Shown here: piece by piece, positions 35,372-43,794 of the stretch
Layout: each line of letters starts with the position of its first letter
Position numbering within the stretch: position 1 is the first letter of the stretch
From: an uncultured Saprospiraceae bacterium
GTDB lineage: Bacteria; Bacteroidota; Bacteroidia; Chitinophagales; Saprospiraceae
Direction: 5' to 3'
Assembly: GCA_937929945.1 (NCBI GenBank)
Contig: CALFUK010000149.1
Coordinates: 1-55,830, forward strand
DNA length: 55,830 nt
Position numbers and translations under genes: made by a program
Notes under the pieces: model-generated
What the model saw: the letters and a program-made list of their open reading frames with translations, nothing else
What the model was told of the DNA's origin: nothing
Database searches by the model: none

Positions 35372-36274
35372 ATGGTCAAGACGATTTATCCTACTGAAAT
35401 AGCACAAGCAGATTTGCACCATTATCTATTATCAGCGGTGGCGCCGAGACCGATTTGTTTCGCCAGTACCATTAATGCGCAGGGTCAGGTGAATCTAAGT
35501 CCCTTTAGTTTTTTTAATGTATTCAGTTCTAATCCTCCTGTGATGATTTTTTCTCCCGCGCGCAGTGGCAGAGATAATACCACGAAGCACAGTCTTGATA
35601 ATGTATTGGAAGTGGGGGAGGTGTCCATCAATATTGTCAACCATCCGATCGTAGAGCAGATGTCGCTGGCCAGCACAGCCTATGCTAAGGGCATCAATGA
35701 ATTTGACAAAGCTGGACTAACGGCTGTCGCCTCTGATAAGATAGGTCCGCCAAGGGTGGGAGAGGCGCCAGTATCTTTCGAGTGCACCGTGCAGGAGGTC
35801 ATCGCTTTAGGTGATCAGGGTGGGGCTGGTAATTTGGTGATTGCTCGGGTAGAGCTGATCCATATCCGAGAAGAGTATTTGAAAAGTGACGGATTCCTAG
35901 ATACGGAGAAGCTGGACCTAGTCGCTCGTATGGGAGAGAGCTGGTACTGTAGGGCTAGTGGAGATGCTCTATTCCAAATACCTAAGCCACTAAGAACTCG
36001 TGGTATAGGCGTAGATCAGCTACCAGAAAAGGTCAGACACAGTGATATATTTACCGGCAATGACCTGGGACGCCTAGGCAATGTAGAAAGTCTGCCAGAT
36101 ACGGAAATGATGAAAGAGATAGAGCAGCGAGATGAAGTGAAACAACTGATAGCTCAAAATATGGCATCTGGCCTGCCTATCGCACCCGAATTACACAAAC
36201 TGGCTAAGACCTTTTTAGCCAATGGACAGACAGCTGATGCCTTGGCACTTGCCATTTTATCAAAGGAATATTAG
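35372..36274 (+). CDS. Flavin reductase-like (FMN split-barrel) protein
   Basis: 300 residues. FMN-binding split barrel: HYLLSAVAPRPICFASTINA, VNLSPFSFFNVFSSNPPVMI, DVNIVNHPIV-like strand, YAKGINEFDKAGL, FECTVQEVIAL. The C-terminal 80 residues are helical and not part of the barrel. It is the last gene of the operon. It may supply reduced flavin to an oxygenase or act on an intermediate; the FAD hydroxylase here is a single-component type and should not need it. Confidence 0.85.
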   Translation: MVKTIYPTEIAQADLHHYLLSAVAPRPICFASTINAQGQVNLSPFSFFNVFSSNPPVMIFSPARSGRDNTTKHSLDNVLEVGEVSINIVNHPIVEQMSLASTAYAKGINEFDKAGLTAVASDKIGPPRVGEAPVSFECTVQEVIALGDQGGAGNLVIARVELIHIREEYLKSDGFLDTEKLDLVARMGESWYCRASGDALFQIPKPLRTRGIGVDQLPEKVRHSDIFTGNDLGRLGNVESLPDTEMMKEIEQRDEVKQLIAQNMASGLPIAPELHKLAKTFLANGQTADALALAILSKEY

Positions 36275-36365
36275 TGTAAAATATTCGGACAGTTTTGTCT
36301 TGACAGTTTAATTGCTTAATTTAAGGCAGGAGATTAATTGCCACTGACCTTAAACTAAAAAGCAA

Positions 36366-37361
36366 ATGAAAGTATCCACCGACTCCTAACTGAGTACACA
36401 GGACGTCAGTCCTGCGCATGCTTTAGCCTATTGGAATGACTATGTCTGTAAGAAGTTAATCAAGTTAGAAGTTTCTAATACCGAAAAGAAACAAGGATTT
36501 TGTGGATTCATTTCCGTACACCCATTAGATAACATTCACATTTGTAAGATAGCTAGTAAAAGTAGCTCCGTAAAGCGGACTAAACAACAAATATCAAAAT
36601 CAACCGAAGACTACTTTCTTTTAAATTTTCAAAAATCCGGAGAATCCTTTTTGCATCAGGATGGTAAATTTGTCCATCTCACGCCTAACTCTTGGAGCTT
36701 CACAGATAGTACGCGGCCTTACAAGCTCAACATTCAAAATGACTTCGAACAGTTGGTATTTAAAATACCCAGAAGCATGATCACTTATGGCAGTTCCTAT
36801 GTGACGGCTAATAGTGCGAGCTTTATGGATAATCACACTGGCCTGGGTAAGATCATACGTAATTTTGTGAATTCGATCAGCGATGAAATAGAGCAAATAG
36901 ATGTCTATACCAGAAAGCATCTATCCAGTACACTCACGCAGCTACTCAATGATTTTTTCAATGCTAAGTTCATAAAGAATAATCAGACTGTGATGACAAA
37001 TCAAATGATGCTTTTCATGATTAAATTATACATCGAGGAAAACATCATCGACTCTAATATGTCTGTGTCAAATATTGCTCGGACGTTTAATTTATCCAGA
37101 CGACAGCTCTATAATGTTTTTGCGACTGAAGCATTGACGATCAATAATTACATCAAGGACCTCAGAATATCAAAGTCTAAGAATGATTTAGATAACGCCT
37201 ATTTGCGTAAGCTGACCATAGCTGAAATAGCCTATAAAAATGGCTATAATGATGCAGGTACCTTTGTTAAAGCATTCAAACAAAAATATGGATTACCACC
37301 TGGACACTATCGTAAAACAATCTTCTCAGAAGATCTTATAAATCAACTCTGCATAGCCTGA
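36366..37361 (+). pseudogene. AraC-family regulator with an in-frame stop at codon 8
   Basis: The ATG at 36366 opens MKVSTDS, then a TAA at 36387-36389, and the same frame continues unbroken for 323 codons. The continued sequence is a good AraC-binding-like domain (AYWNDYVCKKLIKLEV ... STEDYFLLNFQKSGESFLHQ ... FTDSTRPYKLNI) and an AraC helix-turn-helix pair (MSVSNIARTFNLSRRQLYNV ... LTIAEIAYKNGYNDAGTFVK ... KYGLPPGHYRK). After the stop no ATG or GTG occurs before the middle of the sensor domain; a TTG at 36651 would remove about 95 residues. Either a fresh nonsense mutation or a sequencing error. Confidence 0.8.
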
Positions 37362-37429
37362 TATAAGAGGAGCTTAGCTGCTGTACATGTACCACCACCC
37401 TAAGGCTTTCTGAATCGGTCAATAATTAG

Positions 37430-38442
37430 CGTCTGAATTTTATTAAGAATAAGAGTTACGCTGCTTTTGCACAAGCGACTTATAATCTCACTGATAAGTG
37501 GAGCCTTACAGGTGGTCTGAGGTATACTAATGAGCAGAAGGAATTAGATGGTAGACAAAGGGATCTTAATAGCTTCGCCCTGAAGACGGGAGTGGTCCAC
37601 CTGAAGATTTTCCGACCTCTGACCTGACACTTTATTATCCTCCTGGTGTGAATACTCAGACTTTTAATGTGCCCACTTTCAGAATTGGGACGGAGTATAA
37701 GCTATCTAATAATGTCTTTGCCTATGGATTCATGGCCCAAGGATTTAAGTCAGGCGGATGGACGACTAGAGTCACCACTCCGGTGAAGGTGGCTCCCACA
37801 TTCGAACCAGAAAGAGCCAATACCTATGAGTTAGGATTGAAGTCAGATCTGGCGGATTACAGATTTCGTCTGAATGTGGCGGCTTTCTTCACCGACTACC
37901 AAGATCTCCAAATCACGGTGCAGAGAGGCATCACACCATTCGTGGAGAATGCCGCTGCTGCGGATATTAAGGGCTTAGAGTTAGACCTACTGTGGAGAGC
38001 CTCTGAGAATTTATTGCTGTCTGGAAATTTTGGCTACATCGATGCGAAGTATAAATCCATCACCGATCCGAATGCTCTAATCACGGAGGATTCTAAATTT
38101 TTGAACACGCCTGACTTTTCTAGCTCCTTGGCTTTAGATTACACAGTGCCAATAGCTAAAGACGGAGAGCGTCTGATATTTCACGTGGATATGAATACGA
38201 AGAGTGAAGTCCATAATGATGTAGAAAATACACCGTTCTTGATTCAGCCATGTCTGACTTTATTAAATGCGTCTGTCTCGCTGCAAGGTAAAAAAGAGAA
38301 TTGGAAGATCACGCTGGGTGGCACTAACCTGACTAACCAAACCTACATCGTAGGCGGTTATTCTAATCCGGGTGTCGGCGTCACTTATGCTACCTACGCC
38401 CGACCGATCGAATTTAACTTAGGCATCTCTTTTAATTTTTAG
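37430..38442 (+). pseudogene. 3' remnant of a TonB-dependent receptor with a frameshift
   Basis: Only the C-terminal barrel of about 330 codons remains; signal peptide, TonB box and plug are missing. The first part (NKSYAAFAQATYNLTDKWSL, TGGLRYTNEQKELDG, RDLNSFALKTG) is in one frame from 37430; after about 37591 homology continues in another frame (GPPEDFPTSDLTLYYPPG, then NTQTFNVPTFRIGTEY to the terminal F). A 2-base gain or 1-base loss near GGAGTGGT explains the shift. The barrel style (FMAQGFKSGGW, NLTNQTYIVGGYSNPGV, YARPIEFNLGISFNF) is like proteobacterial receptors, hinting at transfer. It adjoins the broken AraC gene. Confidence 0.85.
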
Positions 38443-38498
38443 AATCCTCATTACAAAGCTAATAATGGACTAAGTCATTCTGACATTATATTTCATTC

Positions 38499-38557
38499 AA
38501 TGGGTCATTAGAGAGGGATATGGGTTTATCTTTCTCAGTGGCCCATTTCTTGTTTCT
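38499..38557 (+). terminator. Possible terminator hairpin after the receptor remnant
   Basis: AATGGGTCATT (38499-38509) can pair with AGTGGCCCATT (38537-38547) over 11 positions with two G-T pairs, with a 27-base loop, followed by TCTTGTTTCTT. The long loop makes this a moderate call. Confidence 0.4.
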
Positions 38558-38652
38558 TAGCGATGCACATTTCTGATGACCATAGGAGCTGTTCGAATAT
38601 TAGAATAGTAAAATAAGCTGATTGAGATATTCTCTTACTTTTATATCACCAT

Positions 38653-38747
38653 GAGCTGTCTATGACTTAGATAATAAAAACAGCCAGAAGGATGATTAAA
38701 CTTATATCTTTGCAGATTCTCATTTCGCCTTTAAATTTAAACCTATG
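38653..38747 (+). promoter_or_regulatory. Leader element copy C (before epimerase-like gene)
   Basis: Shares TGTCTATGACttAGATAA with copy A, then GGATGATTAAACTTA, TTTGCAGAT, and AAATTTAAACCTATGAG ending at the gene start. At the position of the CTTAGTTATTTG block it reads CTTATATCTTTG, which contains a perfect -7 box TATCTTTG (38705-38712), supporting a promoter role for the family. Confidence 0.6.
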
Positions 38748-39725
38748 AGAATATTAGTCACCGGATCGGCTGGACACTTAGGTGAGGCTCTTTGCCGTTC
38801 GCTGCAGTCTTCAGACCATACAGTCGTCAGTTGTGATCTGCACTCATCCCCATATACGACATGGGTGGGTGACTTGAGTAATTCATCATTCGCTGCAGCC
38901 TGTGCTGAGGGCGTAGATGTGATCCTGCATACAGCCACTTTGCATAAGCCACACGTAGCGACTCATACAAAGCAAGCATTCATAGATGCTAATGTCACCG
39001 CCACATTGAATCTACTGGAAGCAGCCGCGAGAGAGCAGGTCTCTGCCTTCATTTTTACGAGTACCACCAGCACCTTCGGTAGTGCGATGGCGCCAGAAGC
39101 AGGAGGGCCCGCAGTGTGGGTGACAGAGGACTTACAGCCTGTCACCAAGAATATCTATGGTATGACGAAGCTGGCTGCCGAAGATTTATGCTGGCTATTT
39201 CACCAGCAGCATCAGCTGCCATGCATCATCTTAAAGACATCCAGATTCTTCTTAGAGATCGATGATGATCCCTTGATGAGAGGGGTGTATACCAATGATA
39301 ATATTAAAGCGAATGAATTTCTTTTTCGAAGGGTGGATCTGCATGACGTCGTAGATGCCCATTTCCTGGCGATGGATCGAGCAGCTGATATCGGATTTAG
39401 AAAGTACATTATCACTGCCAGGACACCATTCAGACCAGAACATCTGGCGACGCTTCATCAGGATGCGGCTGCTGTCTTGAAGGAGCTTTATCCAGCATAT
39501 AGCTCTATTTACAAAGAGTTAGATTGGAAGATGTTTGATCAGATCTCTCGGGTCTATGTGAGCGAGCTGGCGCAGCGGGAGCTTGGCTGGGAGCCACGGT
39601 GGGATTTCGAATACATCTTAGCCTGTCTTACGGCAGGGGAGGACTACCGCAGTGCGCTCTCTATGCAGGTAGGCATCAAAGGGCATCATAATGAAAAATT
39701 TATTGATGGTCCTTATCCCGTTTGA
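38745..39725 (+). CDS. NAD-dependent epimerase/dehydratase (extended SDR)
   Basis: 326 residues. Rossmann start ILVTGSAGHLGEALCRSL, then DVILHTATLHKPH, the Ser-Thr-rich FIFTSTTSTFGS and the catalytic YGMTKLAAEDL (YxxxK). Substrate probably a nucleotide sugar or similar; not decidable. It is led by element copy C. The DUF6624 gene follows 41 bases later. Confidence 0.88.
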   Translation: MRILVTGSAGHLGEALCRSLQSSDHTVVSCDLHSSPYTTWVGDLSNSSFAAACAEGVDVILHTATLHKPHVATHTKQAFIDANVTATLNLLEAAAREQVSAFIFTSTTSTFGSAMAPEAGGPAVWVTEDLQPVTKNIYGMTKLAAEDLCWLFHQQHQLPCIILKTSRFFLEIDDDPLMRGVYTNDNIKANEFLFRRVDLHDVVDAHFLAMDRAADIGFRKYIITARTPFRPEHLATLHQDAAAVLKELYPAYSSIYKELDWKMFDQISRVYVSELAQRELGWEPRWDFEYILACLTAGEDYRSALSMQVGIKGHHNEKFIDGPYPV

Positions 39726-39766
39726 GTTTGATCAGTATCTCATGTGAACTTATATAAACTTATACA

Positions 39767-40369
39767 GTGAAGTATAAAACCATCGCTGCCAGAATAATAG
39801 AGCTTCGTAGAGCTGACTTGGCTCTGCGTGATATACTACTGGAGAAAGGACTGCTTAGTCATGGGTATAACCAGGAGATGAATGAGCTTCATGATGAAAA
39901 TGCGGAAGTTCTGGATCAAATCATAGAAGAAATCGGGTACCCGACTGTGGACAAGGTGGGAGAGGAGGCTCACGATGCAGCTTGGCTGGTCATACAGCAC
40001 GCCATCGGTCAGCCTGGCTTTATGAAGAAGTGCGCTGTCTTATTAGGAGAATCTGTCAGAGAGCACCGCGCGAGTCCCAATCATTTGGCGTATCTCTCTG
40101 ATCGAATAGCGGTATTCGAGGGACGACCCCAACTATATGGGACCCAATACGATTGGGATGAACATGGGCAAATGAGCCCCAACGAAATGGATGATCTGGA
40201 CTCTGTCAATCAAAGAAGAAAATCCATCGGCATGGCCCCTATGGAAGAGCATACAGCCTTGATGCGACAGCGAGCATCGAAAGAAAACGATAGCGCTCCC
40301 CTTGATTACGATAAGCAAAAGGCTGAAAGAGATAAGTGGAGAAAAGCCGTCGGCTGGATTTCTTCATAA
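39767..40369 (+). CDS. DUF6624-like protein
   Basis: 200 residues from a GTG start. The pattern AAWLVIQHAIGQPGFMKKCAVLL ... SPNHLAYLSDRIAVFEGRPQ, YGTQYDWDEHGQ, VNQRRKSIGM matches the DUF6624 family from memory. No signal peptide. The conserved His/Asp/Gln residues suggest a binding site, but the function is unknown. Probably co-transcribed with the SDR gene upstream. Confidence 0.7.
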   Translation: MKYKTIAARIIELRRADLALRDILLEKGLLSHGYNQEMNELHDENAEVLDQIIEEIGYPTVDKVGEEAHDAAWLVIQHAIGQPGFMKKCAVLLGESVREHRASPNHLAYLSDRIAVFEGRPQLYGTQYDWDEHGQMSPNEMDDLDSVNQRRKSIGMAPMEEHTALMRQRASKENDSAPLDYDKQKAERDKWRKAVGWISS

Positions 40370-40583
40370 TCGAAGCTTTGGCCCTAACATCTCGGTATGA
40401 ATGTTTTTAATCAAGGACAAAAATCTCTGATGACTCCTGTCTATTGACGCATTCTAACTTATCTTAGAAAGCTAAGACGTATCCATGAACTATGATGCTG
40501 CATCTGTGGTTAGTGAACCATATTCATGAGTAACATGAGTAATCAGTAAGCGCACTAAAGAACATCAGACATTAAAATCATAG

Positions 40584-41999
40584 ATGAAAATATTACTTAC
40601 AGGCGCTACAGGATACATTGGTAAACGACTGCTTCCCGTATTAGTAGAACAAGGCCATAGGGTGATCTGCTGTGTGAGGGACCCCAATCGATTTAATCCA
40701 CCAGATTCCATTCGATCCAGTATAGAAATTCTAAAAATTGATCTGTTAGATCGTGCGTCGTTGGCAGATATACCTCGAGATATTGATGGAGCATATTACT
40801 TAGTCCATAGCATGTCATCTTCTAATGACTATATGGAGATCGAGCGTGAAGCCGCCGCCAATTTTAGAGAGGCCATAGATCAGACTGAGGTGAAGCAAGT
40901 CATCTATCTCAGCGGTATTGTGAATGAATCTGTGCTATCAGAACATTTGACTTCCAGAAAGAATGTAGAGGAAGAGTTGGCTAAAGGTCAATTTAAACTT
41001 ACCACTTTACGAGCTGGTATCATCATAGGTTCTGGCAGTGCCTCTTTTGAAATCATCAGGGATCTGGTAGAGAAGTTACCGATCATGGTAGCGCCCAAAT
41101 GGCTGGCGACTAAGTGCCAATCCATCGGTATCTCAGATGTCATAGAGTTTCTGGTTAGAACCTTATTTAACCCAGCCACTTACAATCGTAATTTTGATAT
41201 TGGAGGCAGCGACGTTTTATCTTATAAGGAGATGTTATTGGAGTTCGCTAAAATGAGAAATCTGAAACGACGCATTTTCATCATACCGATCATGACGCCT
41301 AAGCTTTCTTCGTATTGGCTGTATTTCGTCACTTCTACTTCGTACAGACTGGCGATGAATCTGGTGGACAGCATGAAGGTAGAGGTAGTCTGTCGAGACA
41401 ATGAGCTGAGTCAAATCCTGGGCATCACGCCGATCGGATTTCAAGAATCATTAAGCAAGGCATTCAAGAAGATAGAGAATAATGAGATCGTCTCAAGTTG
41501 GAAAGATGCCAATGTCAGCAGTGGATTTAATGCCATGATCTCTGACTTTATCCAAGTACCGACCTTTGGATGTTTTATAGATGAGCGATCTATGGAATAT
41601 GACGATCGATCAACATGTCTCAATCGAATCTGGAGCATCGGAGGTAAGACTGGATGGTATCACGGCAATTGGTTGTGGCAACTGAGGGGTTACTTAGATA
41701 AATTAGCTGGTGGGGTAGGTCTACGAAGAGGAAGGACCAATGTTAATACGATACATGCAGGAGACGCCTTGGATTTTTGGAGAGTTCTCTATGCTAATCA
41801 AGAGGAAGGGAGGCTGCTGCTCTATGCAGAGATGAAGTTACCTGGAGAGGCATGGTTAGAATTTAAAATGAAGGATGAGTCCCTCATTCAGACGGCTACG
41901 TTCAGACCTAAAGGCATCTTGGGCCGTCTCTATTGGTATGCAGTGCTGCCATTTCATGGATTTATCTTTAGTGGCATGTTGAAAAAATTAACCAGATGA
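40584..41999 (+). CDS. SDR-type NAD(P)-binding protein with DUF2867 domain
   Basis: 471 residues in two parts. Residues 1-300 are an NmrA/atypical SDR Rossmann domain (ILLTGATGYIGKRLLPVLVE ... YYLVHSM ... VIYLSGIV ... LRAGIIIGSGS). Residues about 320-470 are a DUF2867 START-like domain (RIWSIGGKTGWYHGNWLWQL ... GDALDFWRVL). The second domain probably binds a hydrophobic ligand. The fusion is a known layout. Function unknown. The 309-base gap after it holds only leader element D. Confidence 0.87.
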   Translation: MKILLTGATGYIGKRLLPVLVEQGHRVICCVRDPNRFNPPDSIRSSIEILKIDLLDRASLADIPRDIDGAYYLVHSMSSSNDYMEIEREAAANFREAIDQTEVKQVIYLSGIVNESVLSEHLTSRKNVEEELAKGQFKLTTLRAGIIIGSGSASFEIIRDLVEKLPIMVAPKWLATKCQSIGISDVIEFLVRTLFNPATYNRNFDIGGSDVLSYKEMLLEFAKMRNLKRRIFIIPIMTPKLSSYWLYFVTSTSYRLAMNLVDSMKVEVVCRDNELSQILGITPIGFQESLSKAFKKIENNEIVSSWKDANVSSGFNAMISDFIQVPTFGCFIDERSMEYDDRSTCLNRIWSIGGKTGWYHGNWLWQLRGYLDKLAGGVGLRRGRTNVNTIHAGDALDFWRVLYANQEEGRLLLYAEMKLPGEAWLEFKMKDESLIQTATFRPKGILGRLYWYAVLPFHGFIFSGMLKKLTR

Positions 42000-42215
42000 T
42001 CTGGCGATTTCGGTGTGATACTATGGATTTTTGCCTGATCCTTTAATTATGGGTTTCTCTGGTACCTATCTTTTATGACATGTTCTATTTTTAGATTGTA
42101 ACAGTATCATTTGCGAGTGCAACTAGTTGATTGCTTATAAATTCGATGGGCCAGCCGTGGTACTTTGCGCGGTTTACATAAGTTGTATTATCAGCGAATC
42201 GGCTGACATTTATTT

Positions 42216-42311
42216 TTAGTAGCTTTAGCAGACTGAATGGTTAATCATGTTTTTGATGATTCAGCTTAGTTATTTGCTGACAGGCTTTCGCCTTCAAACT
42301 TTAAATAAATG
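42216..42311 (+). promoter_or_regulatory. Leader element copy D (before Gfo/Idh/MocA gene)
   Basis: TAGTAGCTTTAGCAGACTGA and ATGG correspond to the ATAGCTAAGGCA...AATGG block of copy B. A 6-bp hairpin AATCAT-gttttt-GATGATT follows, then CAG and CTTAGTTATTTGCTGACAGG, identical to copy A for 21 bases, then TTTAAATAAATG at the start codon. The rest of the 309-base gap shows nothing recognisable. Confidence 0.6.
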
Positions 42312-43604
42312 AGAAGAAGAGATTTTATCCAAGATGGTGCTGCAGCTATGGCAGGCACATTAGCCTTTAGACCCTGGAGTCGCAGGACGTCCTCACTTGA
42401 TAAAATCCAGATCGGTGTCATCGGCTGCAACGGCATGGGCTGGTCTAATACCAGCTCGATGCTGGCGATGGATGATGTCGACCTGGTAGCGATCTGTGAT
42501 GTGGACCAAAGCGTCATGGACAGACGAATGAACGAATACAAAGATTATCGATCTAATATACCGAAGACTTATACTGACTACAGAGAGCTGCTGCAAGATG
42601 ATAGCATCGATGCGGTGATCATCGGCACACCAGATCACTGGCACTGCTTACCTATGGTGGATGCTGTAAAAGCTGGCAAACATGTTTATGTAGAGAAGCC
42701 CATCGCTAATACGATCGAAGAATGCCAGCTCATGAAGGCAGCGGCTAAAAAGTATGGCAAGGTCGTCCAGGTAGGGCAGTGGCAGCGTAGCGGACCGCAT
42801 TATGCAGAGGCGATAGACGTGGTCAGGTCTGGAGTGCTGGGTAACATTCGCTTAGTGAAAGTCTGGGCATACCAGGGCTGGATGAAGCCAGTGAAGGTGA
42901 TCCCCAATGCAGCTGTGCCTGATGGGGTTGATTATGATCGATGGTTGGGCCCTGCACCTAAGCGGCCTTATAATAGAAATCGATTTCATTTTAGCTTTCG
43001 TTGGTTTTGGGATTATGCGGGGGGCTTGATGACTGACTGGGGTGTCCACGAGATAGACATCGCGCTCTATGCCATGAATGCTGTAGCACCCATCTCAGTG
43101 ATGGCCAGTGGAGGAAAGTTAGCCTATCCTAATGATGCTTCTGAGACTCCTGATACATTGCAGACAGTCTTTCAGTATGATGGATTTAATATGTTGTGGG
43201 AGCATGCCACAGGGATCGACAATGGTAATTATGGACGGACAGAAGGCATTGCCTTTATTGGTAATAATGGTACGCTGGTCTGCAATCGACAGGGCTATGA
43301 AATCATCCCCGAGAAGGGTGGGGTAGATGCAGTATCATTCGAGAGACCGAAGGATGTGAGCTATCTCGGCCTTCACACACAGAATTTTGCAGCTGCGATT
43401 AAGGCGAATGATATTTCCATGCTCAATACACCAATAGAGTCAGGCAGCGTGGCCGCGATTAATGCCCAGATGGGAAATATTGCTTACAAGACTGGTCGAA
43501 AGGTATACTGGGATCAGTCATCTGAAAGCTTCATCAGAGATCAGCAAGCGAATGAGTTGATGAAGGCCAGGTATTTTAATGGGTATGAATTACCCGTATT
43601 GTAA
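42309..43604 (+). CDS. Gfo/Idh/MocA-family oxidoreductase with Tat-type leader
   Basis: 431 residues. The start MRRRDFIQDGAAAMAGTLAF is a twin-arginine export signal. The Rossmann domain (IQIGVIGCNGMGWSNTSSML ... DLVAICDVD) and EKPIANTIEE (the conserved EKP loop) are clear; GGLMTDWGVHEID contains the usual active-site His. Such exported members act on sugars or glycosides in the periplasm with a pre-bound cofactor. Substrate unknown. Confidence 0.9.
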   Translation: MRRRDFIQDGAAAMAGTLAFRPWSRRTSSLDKIQIGVIGCNGMGWSNTSSMLAMDDVDLVAICDVDQSVMDRRMNEYKDYRSNIPKTYTDYRELLQDDSIDAVIIGTPDHWHCLPMVDAVKAGKHVYVEKPIANTIEECQLMKAAAKKYGKVVQVGQWQRSGPHYAEAIDVVRSGVLGNIRLVKVWAYQGWMKPVKVIPNAAVPDGVDYDRWLGPAPKRPYNRNRFHFSFRWFWDYAGGLMTDWGVHEIDIALYAMNAVAPISVMASGGKLAYPNDASETPDTLQTVFQYDGFNMLWEHATGIDNGNYGRTEGIAFIGNNGTLVCNRQGYEIIPEKGGVDAVSFERPKDVSYLGLHTQNFAAAIKANDISMLNTPIESGSVAAINAQMGNIAYKTGRKVYWDQSSESFIRDQQANELMKARYFNGYELPVL

Positions 43605-43794
43605 ATTTCAAGATTCGAGCTGCTAATATTTGTAAGTCTCTAAATGTATTCTGAGATGATCCATGCTTGGATTGAATAGATTTTCAATTTGAGCACAAAT
43701 GATATTTCAGATCATCTTGTCAGTTTTTTAGTCTGCCTATAAGCTGTTCATTCGAATCTCGACAATTAGTAAGGCATAGTCTACCTTGGAAGCA

